Below, in pieces: positions 23,350 to 35,940 of a stretch of DNA of 64,000 nt (position 1 is its first letter; each line of letters starts with the position of its first letter). The DNA comes from Hanleya hanleyi (lineage: Eukaryota; Mollusca; Polyplacophora; Lepidopleurida; Hanleyidae): NCBI GenBank assembly GCA_036873755.1, contig JAVTVY010020621.1, forward strand, positions 1-64,000, given 5' to 3'. Below the pieces are notes generated by a model. It saw only the letters and a program-made list of their open reading frames with translations, was not told the DNA's origin and did no database searches. A program made the position numbers and the translations under genes.

Positions 23350-24415
23350 GTCAATGGAACGGAATTGACGAGAGGAATATCATGGTGTCTTACGGGTATC
23401 ATTTAAAACTGTTTGTCACTTCACTCTTGTGCGAAACTACCATGTGTTTATTTTGGTTTTTGGAATTTAATGCGCCATACCAATATCAGATATGGTCCAA
23501 GTTATGGCAGGAAAGCGCGGACCTTGCCCACTGCTGCTTGAGATCATGAAGATCTGAAGGAAAAAGATAACCCTGAACGGCTGAATTAGTATAAATGATA
23601 ACTGTTGTCTAAACATGCATGGTTTGATTTCACGGAGATTGATCTGGAAAAAAATTAGAATACACCATTCACCAATGTTCAATCCCCACGTTGGCTCCCA
23701 TAATAAATATTATTAATTGGCACCATGGCACCAACCGACTGACCATTCAAGACTCGTACTTTTGCCCATTGAGCCAGTTTCCCTTCCAGCCTGGCTAGGA
23801 GCATCTCAGTGCTGAGTCTGTTAGAAATCTTCGATCAGATAACACGTGATTATTTCTTTGTTTTTCAAAAACACTAGACGCACAATGAATTTGATTGGCA
23901 TTCTTCGACAAATAGATTCGAGTTACATAATGGAAGAAAGAAATCCGAATCCACAATCAGTAGATGAAACTGTAATATAAGCGTCAGCCCTTCTACTACA
24001 CACCAAAAACTCAAACACCAGTATAGGATTTTTTTACGTTAAAAGACACGATGTTGCTCGTTCAACGGAACCGGCTAGAATGGGCTTTCTCACGGCGTCA
24101 GTCAATCTGAACTGACGCTACCCAGATACTGACCAATCAGTATCCTTGCCCCACTAATTGACCAATCAGATTTACGCTACTGCACGTGCACACTAAAACA
24201 CCCCTAGCGTCAATACCTCTCCTGCCCCCCCCGATGTGTTCACGTAAATTGCCGACAATAGTTTCCTGCTATTCGGTGAAACGCAGGAAACTTCATATGC
24301 CTTCACATGACGAACCAATGGAGCTCATAAACTAGTAGGAGGATCGTGGGGACTATGAACCCTCTGGTGAATTATAGGAAACATTGTATTCCCCATGGAC
24401 AAAACTCTTCACTGT
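23350..24415. other. no gene recognised
   Basis: A CCAAT-containing stretch lies at about 24130-24170 (gaccaatcag, then gaccaatcagatttacg). One 71-codon minus-strand ORF (23467-23682) has no recognisable domain. Confidence 0.3.
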
Positions 24416-24680
24416 GTTATATTATATCTATATACAACAGCAGACCATGAGCAATACCAGTCGCCCATTCTTATCGTTGCTATGGTGATAGCCGTGTGAT
24501 GGCTATTTCCTTCCCGATTCTTGTTGATCCACGATTCCAAATTAATACCAAGAATGACTGAACGAAATAATTATTGTCGTTTATGTAAATGTCAGCGGTC
24601 GTATAGAGTAAACGGATGGCTGAAAATGGAATGATAGAGACCATGTAGTGATCCAGATCCCTAATATGGCTAGGTTAACT
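24415..24680. promoter_or_regulatory. module X, copy 1 (X-box-like)
   Basis: It carries gttgctatggtgat at 24476-24489, a diverged form of the palindromic RFX X-box. Then come gttgatccacgattccaaatt, an AT-rich box and a conserved gagaccatg near 24640. It is the first of seven copies. Confidence 0.45.
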
Positions 24681-24784
24681 AATTGTGTTTATCTACAAAC
24701 CAGGATGTGATAAATACGAAGGCGTACACTAGGCACTGCGTCTCCAAAGAACAGGATGGCGCCATGAGAGTGCTCCGGAGATAG

Positions 24785-24965
24785 AGACAAGCTTCCACAG
24801 GCAATATGAGAGGGCGACTCACAACCAAATTAACGGTGATAAGTCTGGCGAAACCACAATATCCAATATCTCGGAGTCCTGTAACTGTAATCGTGGTTTC
24901 TTGAACAAGGTGATTTAGGGATAATGCAACATAAATAGAGTATCAAAGGTATCATGTCGTAATCA
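24785..24965 (-). repeat. module M, copy 1 (exon-like)
   Basis: On the minus strand, an AG-bounded block with a GTGAGT donor lies at the position equivalent to the GTAGGA donor of the copy at 31.3 kb. The frame contains a stop, so this copy is probably decayed. Confidence 0.4.
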
Positions 24966-24969
24966 AGGT

Positions 24970-25950
24970 TTATTAATTATTATTATTAATTTGAATTAAC
25001 GATAGTGAGTGATCAGACTGCATGTGATAGTTTGCAATCATCATTCCGCTTCCCTCTTGGAGGGAACCAAATTCTTTTCTTTTTTTTTGACTTTTCAACT
25101 GATGTCTGCTTGAAATTATTGCTAACTCTACCGGAAAAAGTATTTCTATTATTGATTCGGAAATTCTTTTTGTGAACGAATCTGATGCCTATGCTTAAAT
25201 GGACGATTCAGGTGTCTGCAAGGAGATACGCTTCTGGAAATTGAATTTTGTCTTTAACATGGATGATGCGCATGTGTAAATGGAAGAAATCGTACGTTCA
25301 AATAACTTCATTAAAACTGCACCTGTTGCCTCCAGTTATCCACAGGTCAAACAATCCTATAAATTGTCTCATTTTTAGGGAACAGTCTATCATGGAATGA
25401 GCGTAATACGTATCACTGATGTGAACAGCAATATATAAATCGCCTGAGCGAGAAATCAATTCCATGCTATTCCCGTTAAAAGCGGCAGCGAGCTGAACGC
25501 TTTAACTGCAAAATATCCAATCAAATCTAGTCACTGAAACCAGCGTCTAAAATAAAACTGAGCGGAGCTGCGGGACACGCAGAGGTTTGCTGTTCTCAAT
25601 AACACATCATACCCTAGCTACAATGGATAGTCCTCGACATAAGGGAGTTTTGAGGATGAGAGCTGAATTCCATTCTGAATGTGCCAACAATTAAGGTTGA
25701 CTATTCTTGTCAAGTTGATCTTGGGGATACAACATAACATACAACATCCCTTGGTCATAAACATGTTGAGCTGTTGTTATATTTGGTCTGACGAGGACTG
25801 TATAATCCCACACCAATAATTATACGAAGGTTGAATCAACCATGGTTCTTCGTAGTCCATATGCATCTTCGAGGGTTTAGCACACTAGGTTCATGCCAAC
25901 ACCAGTGGAATGAGAACTGACGATGATGTCACCATAGCTGAAACACGAAC
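24970..25950. other. no gene recognised
   Basis: AT-rich sequence with no supported exon. Confidence 0.3.
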
Positions 25951-25954
25951 CAGA

Positions 25955-26345
25955 ACTGGTTTAGAACTGACTTGAGATTCGATATAGCCGACTTCAGATT
26001 CAATATAATTGATACCCGCGCTGTTCCTCATATCGCAATTTTTCTTTTGCGTTTCCGCTGCTTGATGAACATGGCACTTCACATGCAAGACTCTCGGATA
26101 TAAATTGAATTGATTTTTATCTCGCTTTCATGTACTGCGAGAGTTTTGTTCTCACAACACGATATATACTGTAAAATACGATAAAAGCTTGTATAATTAG
26201 CTCTCGACCAAAATTCAATATCAAACAAATCACGAAATGGAGATGTATTTCTTACATCTTATTCCCGAAACAGATTTTTCATAGTCACCTATAAAAAAAT
26301 TGTTTTCCTTCAAACAGGACCTAAATATCAATCCGCAATAACATT
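25955..26345 (+). repeat. module R, copy 1
   Basis: Landmarks in order: gaactgacttgagattcg; gatacccgcgctgtt; ttgaattgatttttatc; acgatataaaagcttg-like core; tagctctcgaccaaaattc; aaatcacgaaatgg; and a block with ttcaaacaggacc. Copies recur at 33.5, 35.4, 42.8, 53.6 and 59.1 kb, all on the plus strand. Confidence 0.6.
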
Positions 26346-26434
26346 ACCCAGGCTCTGCGAACATCTGAGTCCAATGTAATATATGTGATATACTTTCCCG
26401 TCTGATCACTAGTGCCGCACTAATACGGATGGTA

Positions 26435-26790
26435 CACTGTCAGAAATATTCAGGTAAAAGTCTTGAACTGATCAGGTTCTATATCCACAACTCAATTTCA
26501 GGGATTGTGGCTGAAATTCAGGGCTGATAACCTGAATTTCAGGATAAAGATCCCTGAATGAGAGGATTTCCCCTGAAATTCAGGGAAATTTATCACCCTG
26601 CTTAGTAAGTTCCCGATCCTATTCAGGTACGTAAAATCCCCTAAAATTCAGGTAATTTAGCTTTAATTCATGGTTGATATACCTGAATTTCAGGAAATTA
26701 GCCCTGGATTTCAGGTAAAATCCCTGAAATTGAGTTGTGGATGTGCAGCCTGATCTAGTCAGGATTATTCCCTGAATATTTCTGAGAGTG
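26435..26790. mobile_element. Tc1/mariner-type MITE, copy 2
   Basis: The ends are cactgtcagaaatattcagg and cctgaatatttctgagagtg, flanked by TA (26433-26434 and 26791-26792). It is longer than the copy at 6309 because of an extra ctgatcaggttc-containing stretch near the left end. A 61-codon minus-strand ORF shared with the other copy is incidental. Confidence 0.75.
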
Positions 26791-26799
26791 TACATTGAA

Positions 26800-27885
26800 T
26801 CCAATTAAAAAGCTTCATTTCTATTTGAATGAATTCCGTATCACTTGATGTGTCTTTGATTTTGACGTCCATTGGAATCGGTCTCATTATTTGACCAATT
26901 TTATGGTTCAACAACAGTACCGATGTATACATGCTTAGCAAAATCAACAGGATTACATAGCATCTTCAAAATGTCGAGGTTTCTGTTTGAGCCAAATGCG
27001 AAACCTTGACCATCTTGCATAGCAGACCGACTTCCGCCCACCATCAGTGTTTTCCACAGTTACCTGGCTTTGGGAATATTTGACGGTAGATGAATTCGTA
27101 TATTTTCAATAAACTATGAAATGAAACGAAACCTCTTAACGGAATAGGGAGGAGTTTATTGGCTGAATAAATATTACACGGATACCGTTCTTCTCCCAAA
27201 GACACTAGCAGTTTAGCAATCTATATACAGGCAAAATAGCGTGATAAAATATGCATTAGCACATAAGTGACGCAGTTCAGGAGAAATCAGTGGGAAGCAA
27301 TCAGACGATAACATAGAACCGAATATTGTTTAGCCTTTTTTGGAATAAAGCGTAGCCTGTTCAATGGCTTTTATTACAATCATTAGCGATGTAACAGCGT
27401 TAAAATCAGTCGCGAAATTTTACATCGTAGCACAACAGCTGTTGCCAGTCGTATAGTATTGACACGCTCAATGGCGCACTTTTTGAGAAGCAATCAATTA
27501 TCCCGACGGATAACAAGAGTTTGACAGGCTTTTGCCAGTCAAGATATCTTATGGCCATATTATTGGGAGAGCAAGAAACTCTGACATCGTGGTTACGCAG
27601 TATCGATGGCAGGTCGTTTTCTACAGTATAATTGTTGTCAGTTTCGCGCAGATGGCAGCCAATTTCGCACCTAAACTCATTCGACCTATGTTGCAGTTCT
27701 TGATTTTTTTTATTGGCTTTACAAATTTAGTTTCTACTAAATTTCCTCGCTACTGGCCCCTGTTTTGAAAATAAGCATATTTACTCTACATATGTCGAGC
27801 AGAAGAGGAATCTTTAATTTTTTAGAATTTTCAAGTTCAAAGTAAATGAATATATATATTTATTAAATGCATTCATCAAGCGGGC
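26800..27885. other. no gene recognised
   Basis: A 78-codon plus-strand ORF (27532-27768) is partly hydrophobic but has no family or splice support. Confidence 0.3.
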
Positions 27886-27890
27886 ATTTA

Positions 27891-27990
27891 TGACACCATT
27901 GAAAACTGTTGACCGATTCTCTCTTGTAGGAAACCAAATTGTGACTGAATATTGAATGTCGGATCTGACGCTTGCTATTAAAACTTTGTC
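27891..27990 (+). repeat. module T, copy
   Basis: It reads cattgaaaactgttgaccg, attctctcttgtagg, then gaatattgaatgtcggatc. It has the same acceptor-like tract as other T copies, here with a TAG. Confidence 0.5.
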
Positions 27991-28089
27991 CACATAATCT
28001 ACATTGCATGTGTTTAGAATTTCAGCTTGCTGTGTAAATGGTAACAACAATAGTGATACAATCTGCACTAAAGAGGACCGTTAAGGGTA

Positions 28090-28805
28090 CTGAGCCCTCC
28101 TGCACACACTTTTACAAACCCTCTAGAACTTATCTTTATACAGCTAAAACTATGCCTCATAGCTATGGTAATGTATATCTTTCTTGAATTCTCAAGGATT
28201 CCAAATATCTAAATTTGTTCGCTGTAAACCTGTAGGTTGTGAAGATATTCGGATTTTAAACAAATTTAATTTAAAATTGAATTTAAATTGTTTAAATGCT
28301 AGTTAATATAAGTATTCAACTTAGCAAAACTTACTTCATCATTTTCTGTAAAATACAACTCAAACAGGAAATCCGTGTCTCAGTTTTACCAATTTTGGTC
28401 TAGTTCTCATTCTATTGACATTTAATTGAATATTTCTTTACAAAATTGAGCATCTCACAGTTTTGAACTTTGTAGTTCAATTAAATGTCAATAAAATAAG
28501 AACTAGACCCAAATTGACAAAACTGAGACAGGGATTTCCTGTTGGAGTTCTCTCCTACAGGAAATGATCATGAATGTGACTATAAGTTGAATACTTTTTT
28601 TGAAAATAGCCATTTAAAACAGAAGGCTCATTTTTTTTAAATTATTTTTTTTAAATTCAAATATATTCACAACCTACAGATTTACAGTGAACAAATTTAT
28701 TATTTTTTCAAAAAATATATACATTACCACAGCTATAAGGCATAGTTTCAGCTGTATGAAGTCAAATTCTAGAGGGAGTGTAAAAGTTTCTGCAGGAGGG
28801 CTCTG
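28090..28805. mobile_element. 716-bp foldback MITE
   Basis: The two arms of about 350 bp are reverse complements across almost the whole length: gagccctcctgca near 28092 and tgcaggagggctc near 28790; aaaccctctagaa against ttctagagggagt. TA flanks both ends. The centre lies around 28450-28470. No transposase ORF is present. Confidence 0.75.
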
Positions 28806-28809
28806 TATA

Positions 28810-29820
28810 CTTAAAATAAGGCAGACCGATCTTGGATGGTTCGAACCGAGAGCACAGTCATTTTCCGCTTTTTCTGATGTCAAAGGACATCATATTTATT
28901 CATTGAAATGACGAGTTGGAGATCATTCGCTATACATGATACAGGGTGAGAAGAACCCGATGGAACTGTCCGGTCAAACGCTCGAGCTAGGATATGATCC
29001 AATCATATGCATTTCGAGGTTCAACTCATAACTGAAACAATATTGCAACACGATAGCAATGTAAACATCGTTTCTTTATCTCAACTTACAGTGCCTCGAC
29101 CAGAGATTTGGTATGGTTTCACGTTGAGGTTCGGGGTGTCCGAGATATGCGTATAAGATCCTATATAAAGTGGTTATCCTTTGTCCACAAGGGATCTTCG
29201 CGTCAAAACACGAAACAACTTTATCATCATATGCTACCAATATACAACATTATGGAACCCAGTTGCCTACCCAGGATCGAATATATAACACCTTTTCGTG
29301 TGACTATTCTAATATTCAACTTTTCGCCCCCAAGTCGGTGAGCAGCATGAGTTTTGTACCATGTCTGTTGCCACGAGGGGAAGATTAATTTCATCTGCAT
29401 GATGACTGCACATGGATAGTCACACATGTCCAGCTAATCATATCGTAGTTAGTTAATCGTCGCTATTTGACTGAAATACTCCTGAATGCAACGTTAAACG
29501 CTAACTCACACTAACATTTAATATTTGCTAAAGTGTTCGTTATATATTTTATTTATTTATTTATTGCCAGTATTTTAATGGGAATAACTCAGTAATGCAT
29601 AACCTGCTCTCACACGGACAAGTAAGGTGTCCACACGAACAGGCACATAAAACGTTTTTGGGTAGAATGCGGTCAGAATGTCGGCTTCCGATGTAAAGTC
29701 GGTATATTTCCCATCTCCATGGCATGTTATCTGCCAACTAACAAATATCTGGGGTAATTAAGATATATGATTTCAGAAAAGTCTCAACTTAAAGAAGAAA
29801 CGAAAATGGCTTAATCGGAG
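28810..29820. other. no gene recognised; short TTTA run
   Basis: A TTTA/TATT simple repeat occurs at about 29547-29565. Near 29700-29810 a diverged minus-strand relative of module U (tcatatatcttaatt) is visible. No intact exon is present. Confidence 0.35.
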
Positions 29821-29826
29821 AATGTA

Positions 29827-30062
29827 CTCTCTAAAATACTTAGTGAAATTTCTCTCAAGTAAGAGAGAAATTTCCTCCCAGTCAACTATCAAGCGAAAAA
29901 TTTCGCTCAAGTTGAGTGAATTCCACTCAAATTGAGTGAATTCAACTTGAGTGAAATCAACTTCAATCAACTTTAGTGAGTTATAAAATGAAACGTGAGT
30001 GAAATTTAAGTGAATTTCCACTCTTACTTGGGCGAACTTTTCACTCAAGTTTTTTTACAGAG
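29827..30062. mobile_element. 236-bp Tc1/mariner-like MITE
   Basis: The ends are ctctctaaaatacttagtg and, reversed, ctctgtaaaaaaacttgagt, with TA on both sides (29825-29826 and 30063-30064). The inside is made of repeated agtgaaattt and caacttgagtga words in both orientations. Confidence 0.65.
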
Positions 30063-30129
30063 TATGCGAAATCATGTTGAAAATATTTGAGGTGGATCTG
30101 GAACACTGCTATAGCGTAGTTCCAATAAT

Positions 30130-30228
30130 GCGTTTAGTCTTTTGATACTTTGATCCAAAACATTTAAAAAAATAACAAAATCAAAGAAATCAATAATATG
30201 AAAAGAGACAAACATTGACCAACATGAG
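30130..30228 (-). repeat. module U, partial copy
   Basis: The stretch tttgatccaaaacattta and caaaatcaaagaaatcaat matches 37580-37665. It is cut on the right by the pearl-like repeat at 30229. Confidence 0.5.
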
Positions 30229-30586
30229 CAGTGTGACTAACGGCACAGGACCTACTAAGAAGGATAGGCATTAGGACTCCGACGCGAACTGAACTCTTGG
30301 AAGTCTCCACCCCCCAGTTGAAATCCTGCATATATTAAGATGGGCACTGCCCAAGTCAGAATCACCAGTGATTTTCGTCAAAAATAACCAGAAATTTTCA
30401 TCAAAAGTAGGTCAGCTCAGAACTTGTTGGTAACAGTCCCCTAATGCACCTTCGTGCAAAAATCAAGGTTCCAATGTCAACGGTTCTCCTTATTTTGCCG
30501 ACGAGAGGACTCTGATGGACACACTGACTGACTGACTGACTGACTGACTACCGGACAATTTGCAGATGGTAGCCCACTTCGTAGGA
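30229..30586. mobile_element. pearl/Helentron-like repeat, copy 1
   Basis: It begins cagtgtgactaacg, continues with ggacctactaagaagg-type sequence, and ends cttcgtagga, which pairs with the early tcctacgaagtagg-type segment seen best in copy 3. It includes an ACTG microsatellite at 30523-30549. Internal microsatellites and short subterminal inverted repeats without long TIRs are features of molluscan pearl and related Helitron-like elements; assignment is by resemblance only. Confidence 0.5.
30523..30549. repeat. ACTG microsatellite
   Basis: About six consecutive ACTG/TGAC units lie inside the pearl-like copy 1. The other two copies have only one to three units at this position. Confidence 0.85.
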
Positions 30587-30719
30587 AAACCCCAATTGCT
30601 GTAACATGATCCTTACGAACAAGGGACAAGAAATATTTTTTCTCGCAAGACCAATATATGAGGATCGCTTGGATAGTATACTCTGACACATTAGATCAAA
30701 CAAAACATGTCCACCCCTG

Positions 30720-30965
30720 ACTATCCCCATGTATTCCTATAAAATCTATATACACAATCACGGACCATGACCGCGACCAGTCTTCCATCCTCATAATATA
30801 ACGGAATAATATCGTTGTCATGGCAATGGCTGTATGAAGGTGATTTGATTCCAAACATCGTTTGATCCACGAACGCCAGCAATTGGACATGGTATTTTTT
30901 TGTTCGGGGCTATTGGACGGGAACCATGCAGTATATATGTGTATTGCGGCTAGATTAAGTACTTA
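30720..30965. promoter_or_regulatory. module X, copy 2 (X-box-like)
   Basis: It contains gttgtcatggcaat at 30814-30827 with one mismatch in the left half-site, then tttgattccaaacatcg and tttgatccacgaacg, and ccatgcag at the far end. Confidence 0.5.
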
Positions 30966-30979
30966 TGATTCATACATGG

Positions 30980-31312
30980 CAGTGTGACTAACGTCACAGG
31001 ACCTAAGTAGGGTAGGCATTAGAACTCAGACGCGCACTGTTGGAAATCCCCCCGCCCCAAGTTGAAATCCTGCCTATATTAAGATGGGCATGGCCCAAGT
31101 CATAATCACCAGTGATTTTCATCAAAAATCACAAGAAATTTTTATCAGAAGTAGGTCAGCTCAGAACTTGCTGTTAACAGTCCCCTAATGCACCTTCATG
31201 CAAAAAAATCAAGGTTCGACTGTCAACGGTTCTCCTTAATTTGCCGACGAAAGGGTTCGGATGGACTCACTGACTACCGCCCAATTTGCAGATGGTAGGC
31301 TACTTCGTAGGA
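30980..31312. mobile_element. pearl/Helentron-like repeat, copy 2
   Basis: This copy has the same boundaries as copy 1. It separates module X from module M. The uninterrupted arrangement at 39030-39055 reads straight through the corresponding point (tttggagtgggttcgagtga against tattggagttgcttcgattg), so this is an insertion and shows no obvious target duplication. Confidence 0.55.
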
Positions 31313-31346
31313 ATATTGGAGTTGCTTCGATTGGAATAGTAAAGTT

Positions 31347-31637
31347 CTAAGCATACATACAGTTGATCTGGCGTGTATGGTCAAAGGTGAAGCCAGGAAC
31401 CTGGATTGTCCTCATTGTATATGAACCAATACTTTCAATAACAGCCAACGAGGGAGGGGAGGGTCCTACTTGATTGGCAACCAAATCAACAGAGATAATG
31501 ATGGCAAAATCAAGAAGAAACCAGACTCTCCATTTGTTTTCGGGGACGTGAAACTGTGAATGAGTGGTTTTGAAAACACTGAGTGGATAGAAATAAATAA
31601 GATATGCATGTAGGTAATACGAATCATAAGTTAACAT
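31347..31637 (-). pseudogene. module M, copy 2: membrane-like exon
   Basis: A minus-strand block with acceptor tttctatccactcag and donor GTAGGACC encloses an open frame starting VFKTTHSQFHVPENKW and containing a hydrophobic stretch FLLDFAIIISVDLVANQ. A 96-codon ORF extends beyond both borders. Related blocks at 24.8 and 40.8 kb retain the region around the donor but have stops. It could be one exon of a membrane protein gene whose other exons are lost. Family not recognised. Confidence 0.4.
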
Positions 31638-32092
31638 ATATAACGTCTGGCTCTAAAAAGGAGCTCTCGACAAAAACGCCATATTACCATCTAGACAAGT
31701 TACGAATTGCTAGACAAAAGTAAATTATTGTGCAAATACAGGATTCGGTTAAGTGGCACTCTCACAGGTCAACAACATATCCATCATTCTTGCCTGTAAA
31801 TGATGGTCATAACAAACAAAAACGACACGTTCATTTCATTGCCTGACGATTGTCCTCAGCCTTTCGCTCACTAAGGTACCCGATGAATATCTCCAGAGTT
31901 TCGTGTATAACTGACCAAAAACCTTGTGAAAGCCACTGACAGTAGCGATAAATAGTTGGCTTTACATCGTTACTATAGAGACATAAAGTATTTACACATC
32001 TTTTCTTTCCATCGTTTCTGGTCGAGCAAATAAAGGATCGTGATTGCTAACAACTGTTATCGGGTGACGATTGTATGTGTGAGGTGATCTGT

Positions 32093-32290
32093 CTACACCC
32101 TTTGTCCAAATAAAGCGTCAGATCCGACAATAATTCCAGCCGTCGCCCAAAAACAATCACGGAGTCCATGACCAAACCACCTTAATGAATAGGCACTTCC
32201 AGCTCCAAAATCTAAGAAGACATAAAATAGAAAATATATACCATACACATACAAGCTAGTTACTAGAGAAGTGTTCAACAGTTGTCACTG
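32093..32290 (-). pseudogene. module T, open copy
   Basis: A minus-strand 61-codon frame begins MNTSLVTSLYVYGIYFLF and continues VFLDFGAGSAYSLRWFGHG. The DNA is a diverged form of the T block at 63.6 kb. In this copy the acceptor has changed (ctctagtaac). It is hydrophobic at the start but lacks confirmed partners. Confidence 0.35.
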
Positions 32291-32504
32291 ATGTCATCAA
32301 GACTGATTTCCTAACGGAAATCTGTATCACTGATCAATGTTCCTGAATCCAAATAGATGCCCAAGTTGTTTACTGGAATATCTATGGCAGTCACGTGATC
32401 TATATTAACCTATTTTTAACCAGCGACTAAAATAAAACTGACCTGAGTCTGGTTTTGGTTTTCTCAATACCATACCATATCATGGCTACAAGTGGGTAGC
32501 TTTC

Positions 32505-33085
32505 TGATCTGATGGACTGTGTGATCGTTAGATAGAAGAAACAGCCCACGCGAGGAAGTATTAATAGAATTCAAGTTCTTATTCAGAATATAAATCTGTA
32601 AGGCCCGACGCCGACCGAGCGGATCATTCTATATTTACCAGTCATAAAACTACAATCACGACGATTTGTACAGAAGGCAAGCTTCGAGGAAGAAACGTCC
32701 GCCAGCAGAATCTCAACATAAACAGGTAACAATTAAAAACCACATAAAAGGGGTATTGAAAAATTCTTATGCAAATATACTGAGTGCATATTTCTGAAAA
32801 CATCAGAAGAACTGAAACTGATCCCTGTGATGATATATAAATTTATATCCTACCCACACTTTTCTTGTAGCTGTTCATGTGTAATCTTGAATGGCATGAC
32901 CACACGGCCCTGAGTAACGTCTTGAGTGGTATTAGATACAAATATATACGAGCGTTGATGTAATAGCCCTATCAAGTCATCTGATGGAAAATGACGAAAG
33001 AGGGAATATTAATAGAATGCAAGTTCTTATTAAAAACAGATATCCAAGCACTCTTTACTATATTTACCAGTCACAAAACTATTAT
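32505..33085 (+). repeat. module L, copies 4 and 5 (adjacent)
   Basis: The tail half of L (gttagatagaagaaacagcc, then gcccgacgccgaccgagc) occurs at 32525-32650, followed at 32775-33085 by a second, more complete copy with gatccctgtgatgatatat and cacacggccctgag. Confidence 0.6.
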
Positions 33086-33464
33086 CTTGGAACATACCGA
33101 ATGTTGGAGGAGGGATAACTAAAACCACTTTCTACTGACAGGCATATTGACGAAGGGTCCTGCCGTTCAACATGGCATGTGTGGATACACGGAAAAGGCC
33201 TGTGTGCCCTTGCTCATAATCATTTTGTTATATTTGAGAGAACGAGATCGGTATACATCCAATAATATATGCTACGAGGGTTGAATCCATGTAGTTCTTG
33301 TTAGTCTATAGGCGTCTACTATCCTTGGGATTTATTTAATGCACCAGATTCATCACAGCTTACTATCATAAACATATGAACAATCGGCACTTCAAATATG
33401 ATGTCGTCGTAGTCCAAGCACGAACTGAAGTGGTCATATAGTCCAAGCACGAACTGAGTTAGGG

Positions 33465-33840
33465 ATGGAACTGACTTGCGATTCGATGTCACTGATTCCA
33501 AGTTGATATCCCCGCTGTTTCTAACAGAGCCACTTTTTCTGCACATTTCCGCTGCTAAATCAAAACGCACTAGAAGAGTTTCGGAAAGAAATTGAATTGA
33601 TTTTATTCTCGGTTGTACCTCCCCAGTTTACTTCTCAACACGACATATACTGTAAAACACGATAGAGCTTGTGTGATTAGCTGTCGACGAAAGTTTATTA
33701 TTAAATTACGAAATGGAGATGTGTTTATTAGATGGCAGATAGTTTATTTAGCCACCATCAAACAGGTATTTTCATTGAAAAGGATCCAAATAAATGTTAG
33801 CCAGCATTTACACAACGAATACTCTGCAAACATCTGAGGA
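33465..33840 (+). repeat. module R, copy 2
   Basis: It has gaactgacttgcgattcg, gatatccccgctgtttc, ttgaattgattttattc, cacgatagagcttgtg and aaattacgaaatggag. The minus strand has an 83-codon frame over its left part, related to the ORF at 25891-26088. Confidence 0.6.
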
Positions 33841-33849
33841 GGATATAAT

Positions 33850-34480
33850 TTCCGTCTGATCGCCAGTAAACAAATGATAACTAAATTCAATTAAATATCC
33901 AAATTTAGATTTGAATTAAACTCCAAATCGCTTGATATGTCTTTCATGTTGGTGTTGATGGCCATCGGTCGGGGTCAACAGTATGGTTACGCAACAGGAG
34001 TGACGTGCATCTTTATCAAAATCACCACCTCTGTCTGTGTGTCTTGCTGACATAATTAAAAATAGCTGACCGCTTCCGACGCTTGCTGACATGTCTCCAC
34101 GATGTGACCGTAATGAACTTTTTAAGAATATATAGGTATATATACTAATTCAGGACATCTGAGTCTGAATTATCAGTCAGGCTGGAGAGGTTATTAGTTT
34201 TTAATTATGTTCATTCCGAAGACCGATTCATCATACGGTATGTTCTCATGACAGTTTGGCCGTGACTGTAATTTAGAACATTTAAGATCCCAATATGATG
34301 TATCTAACTATAGGAAAAACTCCAAGTTTTATAATAATATTAAGTTAACAGATACGACAGTATCATTGAATATTTTTGACCGCTTATAGTTTGCAATGGC
34401 TGTACGTTTACATTAAACGGAGTCTTTCAAGCTATATTCCTATGGTGAGAGAACATTACAAACGTCCTCATTGTCTCGGT
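33850..34480. other. no gene recognised
   Basis: AT-rich sequence, no supportable exon or repeat. Confidence 0.3.
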
Positions 34481-34496
34481 ACCAAGAGTCAGCTCC

Positions 34497-34665
34497 CACA
34501 TTCGATATTCATTCGTCGTCCATAAAAGAATTTCCGAGTCAGTAATCGAAACATCTACTTTGTATGATAGCACCAATTCCAAATATATATGAAATAAAAA
34601 AATAACAGCACAAGATGGTTCCTATAAGAGAGAAACCATCAACAGTTTTCAAATGTCAGCAAGAC
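34497..34665 (-). repeat. module T, copy
   Basis: It contains cgatattcattcgtcgtcca and, further right, agagagaaaccatcaacag. It has the same order as the 63.6-kb copy. Confidence 0.45.
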
Positions 34666-34669
34666 ATGA

Positions 34670-35355
34670 TGATGTTCTGTAAACGAAATCCTAATCACTG
34701 ACCCCTATTCTTTATTCAAAAGAATTTGAGTGGTTTCCAGAGTATGTATCTCAGTCACGTTTTAATTGTGACTGTTCATTTGAACACCACTGAGATTTAA
34801 AACACATGATATTCAAACGGTCCCTAGCCCCGGGTTAAGGGGTATTAAACAGAGATTACGAAACGTAGCGCCAGAGATCCTGCATGCTACGATCGTATTT
34901 TGAGTTTGGTGCTATAGCCCTTTCCGGAAAGTGTCTCATCTCCCCTTGGATAACTGTGGATCTTCAAGGTTAGAGGTATGAAAAGCTGCTTCCGGGAAGT
35001 AGTCGCCTCGGTTTCACTTTTACCAAAGGCACCCGCAATTATTTTGATGAATTATTCCAAAATATTCGTTTAAAAGCTGTTGTTTATAAGTTTTGTTTTA
35101 TATGAATCGATATATCCTGCATACGTGTACATTACAAAGATAATTTGCTAGAAAATTAGAATATTTAATAACTAAAACTAATTGGCAGGGCCTTTGGTAC
35201 TTACCGTATGTTCTACGCACCATCACGCCCATAGTGGAACAAGGGAGATAATACCCTTCCGAATTGGTCTATAGCCCTGTTTGACAAGTTTCTGTGGTAG
35301 TATTCTGTGGCGGTGATTAAAATCGTCAGAGTCTGCACGTGATATGGCAAATGCT
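34670..35355. other. no gene recognised
   Basis: A weak relative of module L (cggtccctagccccgg and gggtattaaac) lies at 34820-34850. A string caagggagataataccc near 35239 resembles dispersed molluscan sequence from memory. Confidence 0.3.
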
Positions 35356-35359
35356 ACAA

Positions 35360-35940
35360 TTGAATGACTTGAGCTTCGATGAAGCCGACTCCAAATTGAT
35401 ACCCCGCTGTTTCTCGCAGAGAAACTTTTCTTGCACGTTTTCGTTCCTTAATCAAATTGCCACTTCACTGGAATGCTTTGAGAAGAAATTGAATTGATTC
35501 TATTCTCGGTTTAGTTTAGAATTGATTTTATTACCGCCTCAGTTTAGTTCGCAACACGACATATACTGTGAAACACGATAAAACTTTGCGTTATTAGCTC
35601 TCGACCAAAATTTAATATTAAATTACGAAACGACGATGCGCTTCTTAGATCTTACTCATGTAACAAATTCTTTATTTGGCCTCCAACAAACAGCCATTTT
35701 CGTTCAAAGACAATCCAAATGTCAACCAACATTTACACAAAGAAGACTTTACACCGAAACATCAGCTGTCACCAGTCGTAGCATTAACAACAAAAATAAC
35801 ACACTTTTCGGGAAGCAATTAATGATATCAAATGAATGTCTAACACCAGTTAGCTGCCTTTCATTATTCCAGATCTCTCCATCGAGAGCTGGTCAGATTG
35901 CAGGTAGAGAAGGGCACCCTGACATCGTTATTCCATAGGG
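35360..35940 (+). repeat. module R, copy 3, with 100-codon ORF
   Basis: Landmarks as in the other R copies (gataccccgctgtttctc, aattgattctattctcgg, aaattacgaaacg). The ORF 35636-35938 starts within the repeat and would encode MRFLDLTHVTNSLFG and so on. Equivalent positions in other R copies are not open, so it is not supported as a gene. Confidence 0.5.

Noticed and set aside
28687..28911. ORF over ggttcgaaccgagag as a tRNA T-arm
   Set aside because: The palindromic ggttcgaacc is isolated; no acceptor stem, D-arm or anticodon arm can be folded around it.
30523..30549. Direct repeats as a CRISPR array
   Set aside because: It is a continuous four-base microsatellite without spacers, in eukaryotic DNA.
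35636..35938. 100-codon ORF as a gene
   Set aside because: It lies in module R, and equivalent stretches in the other five R copies are not open.
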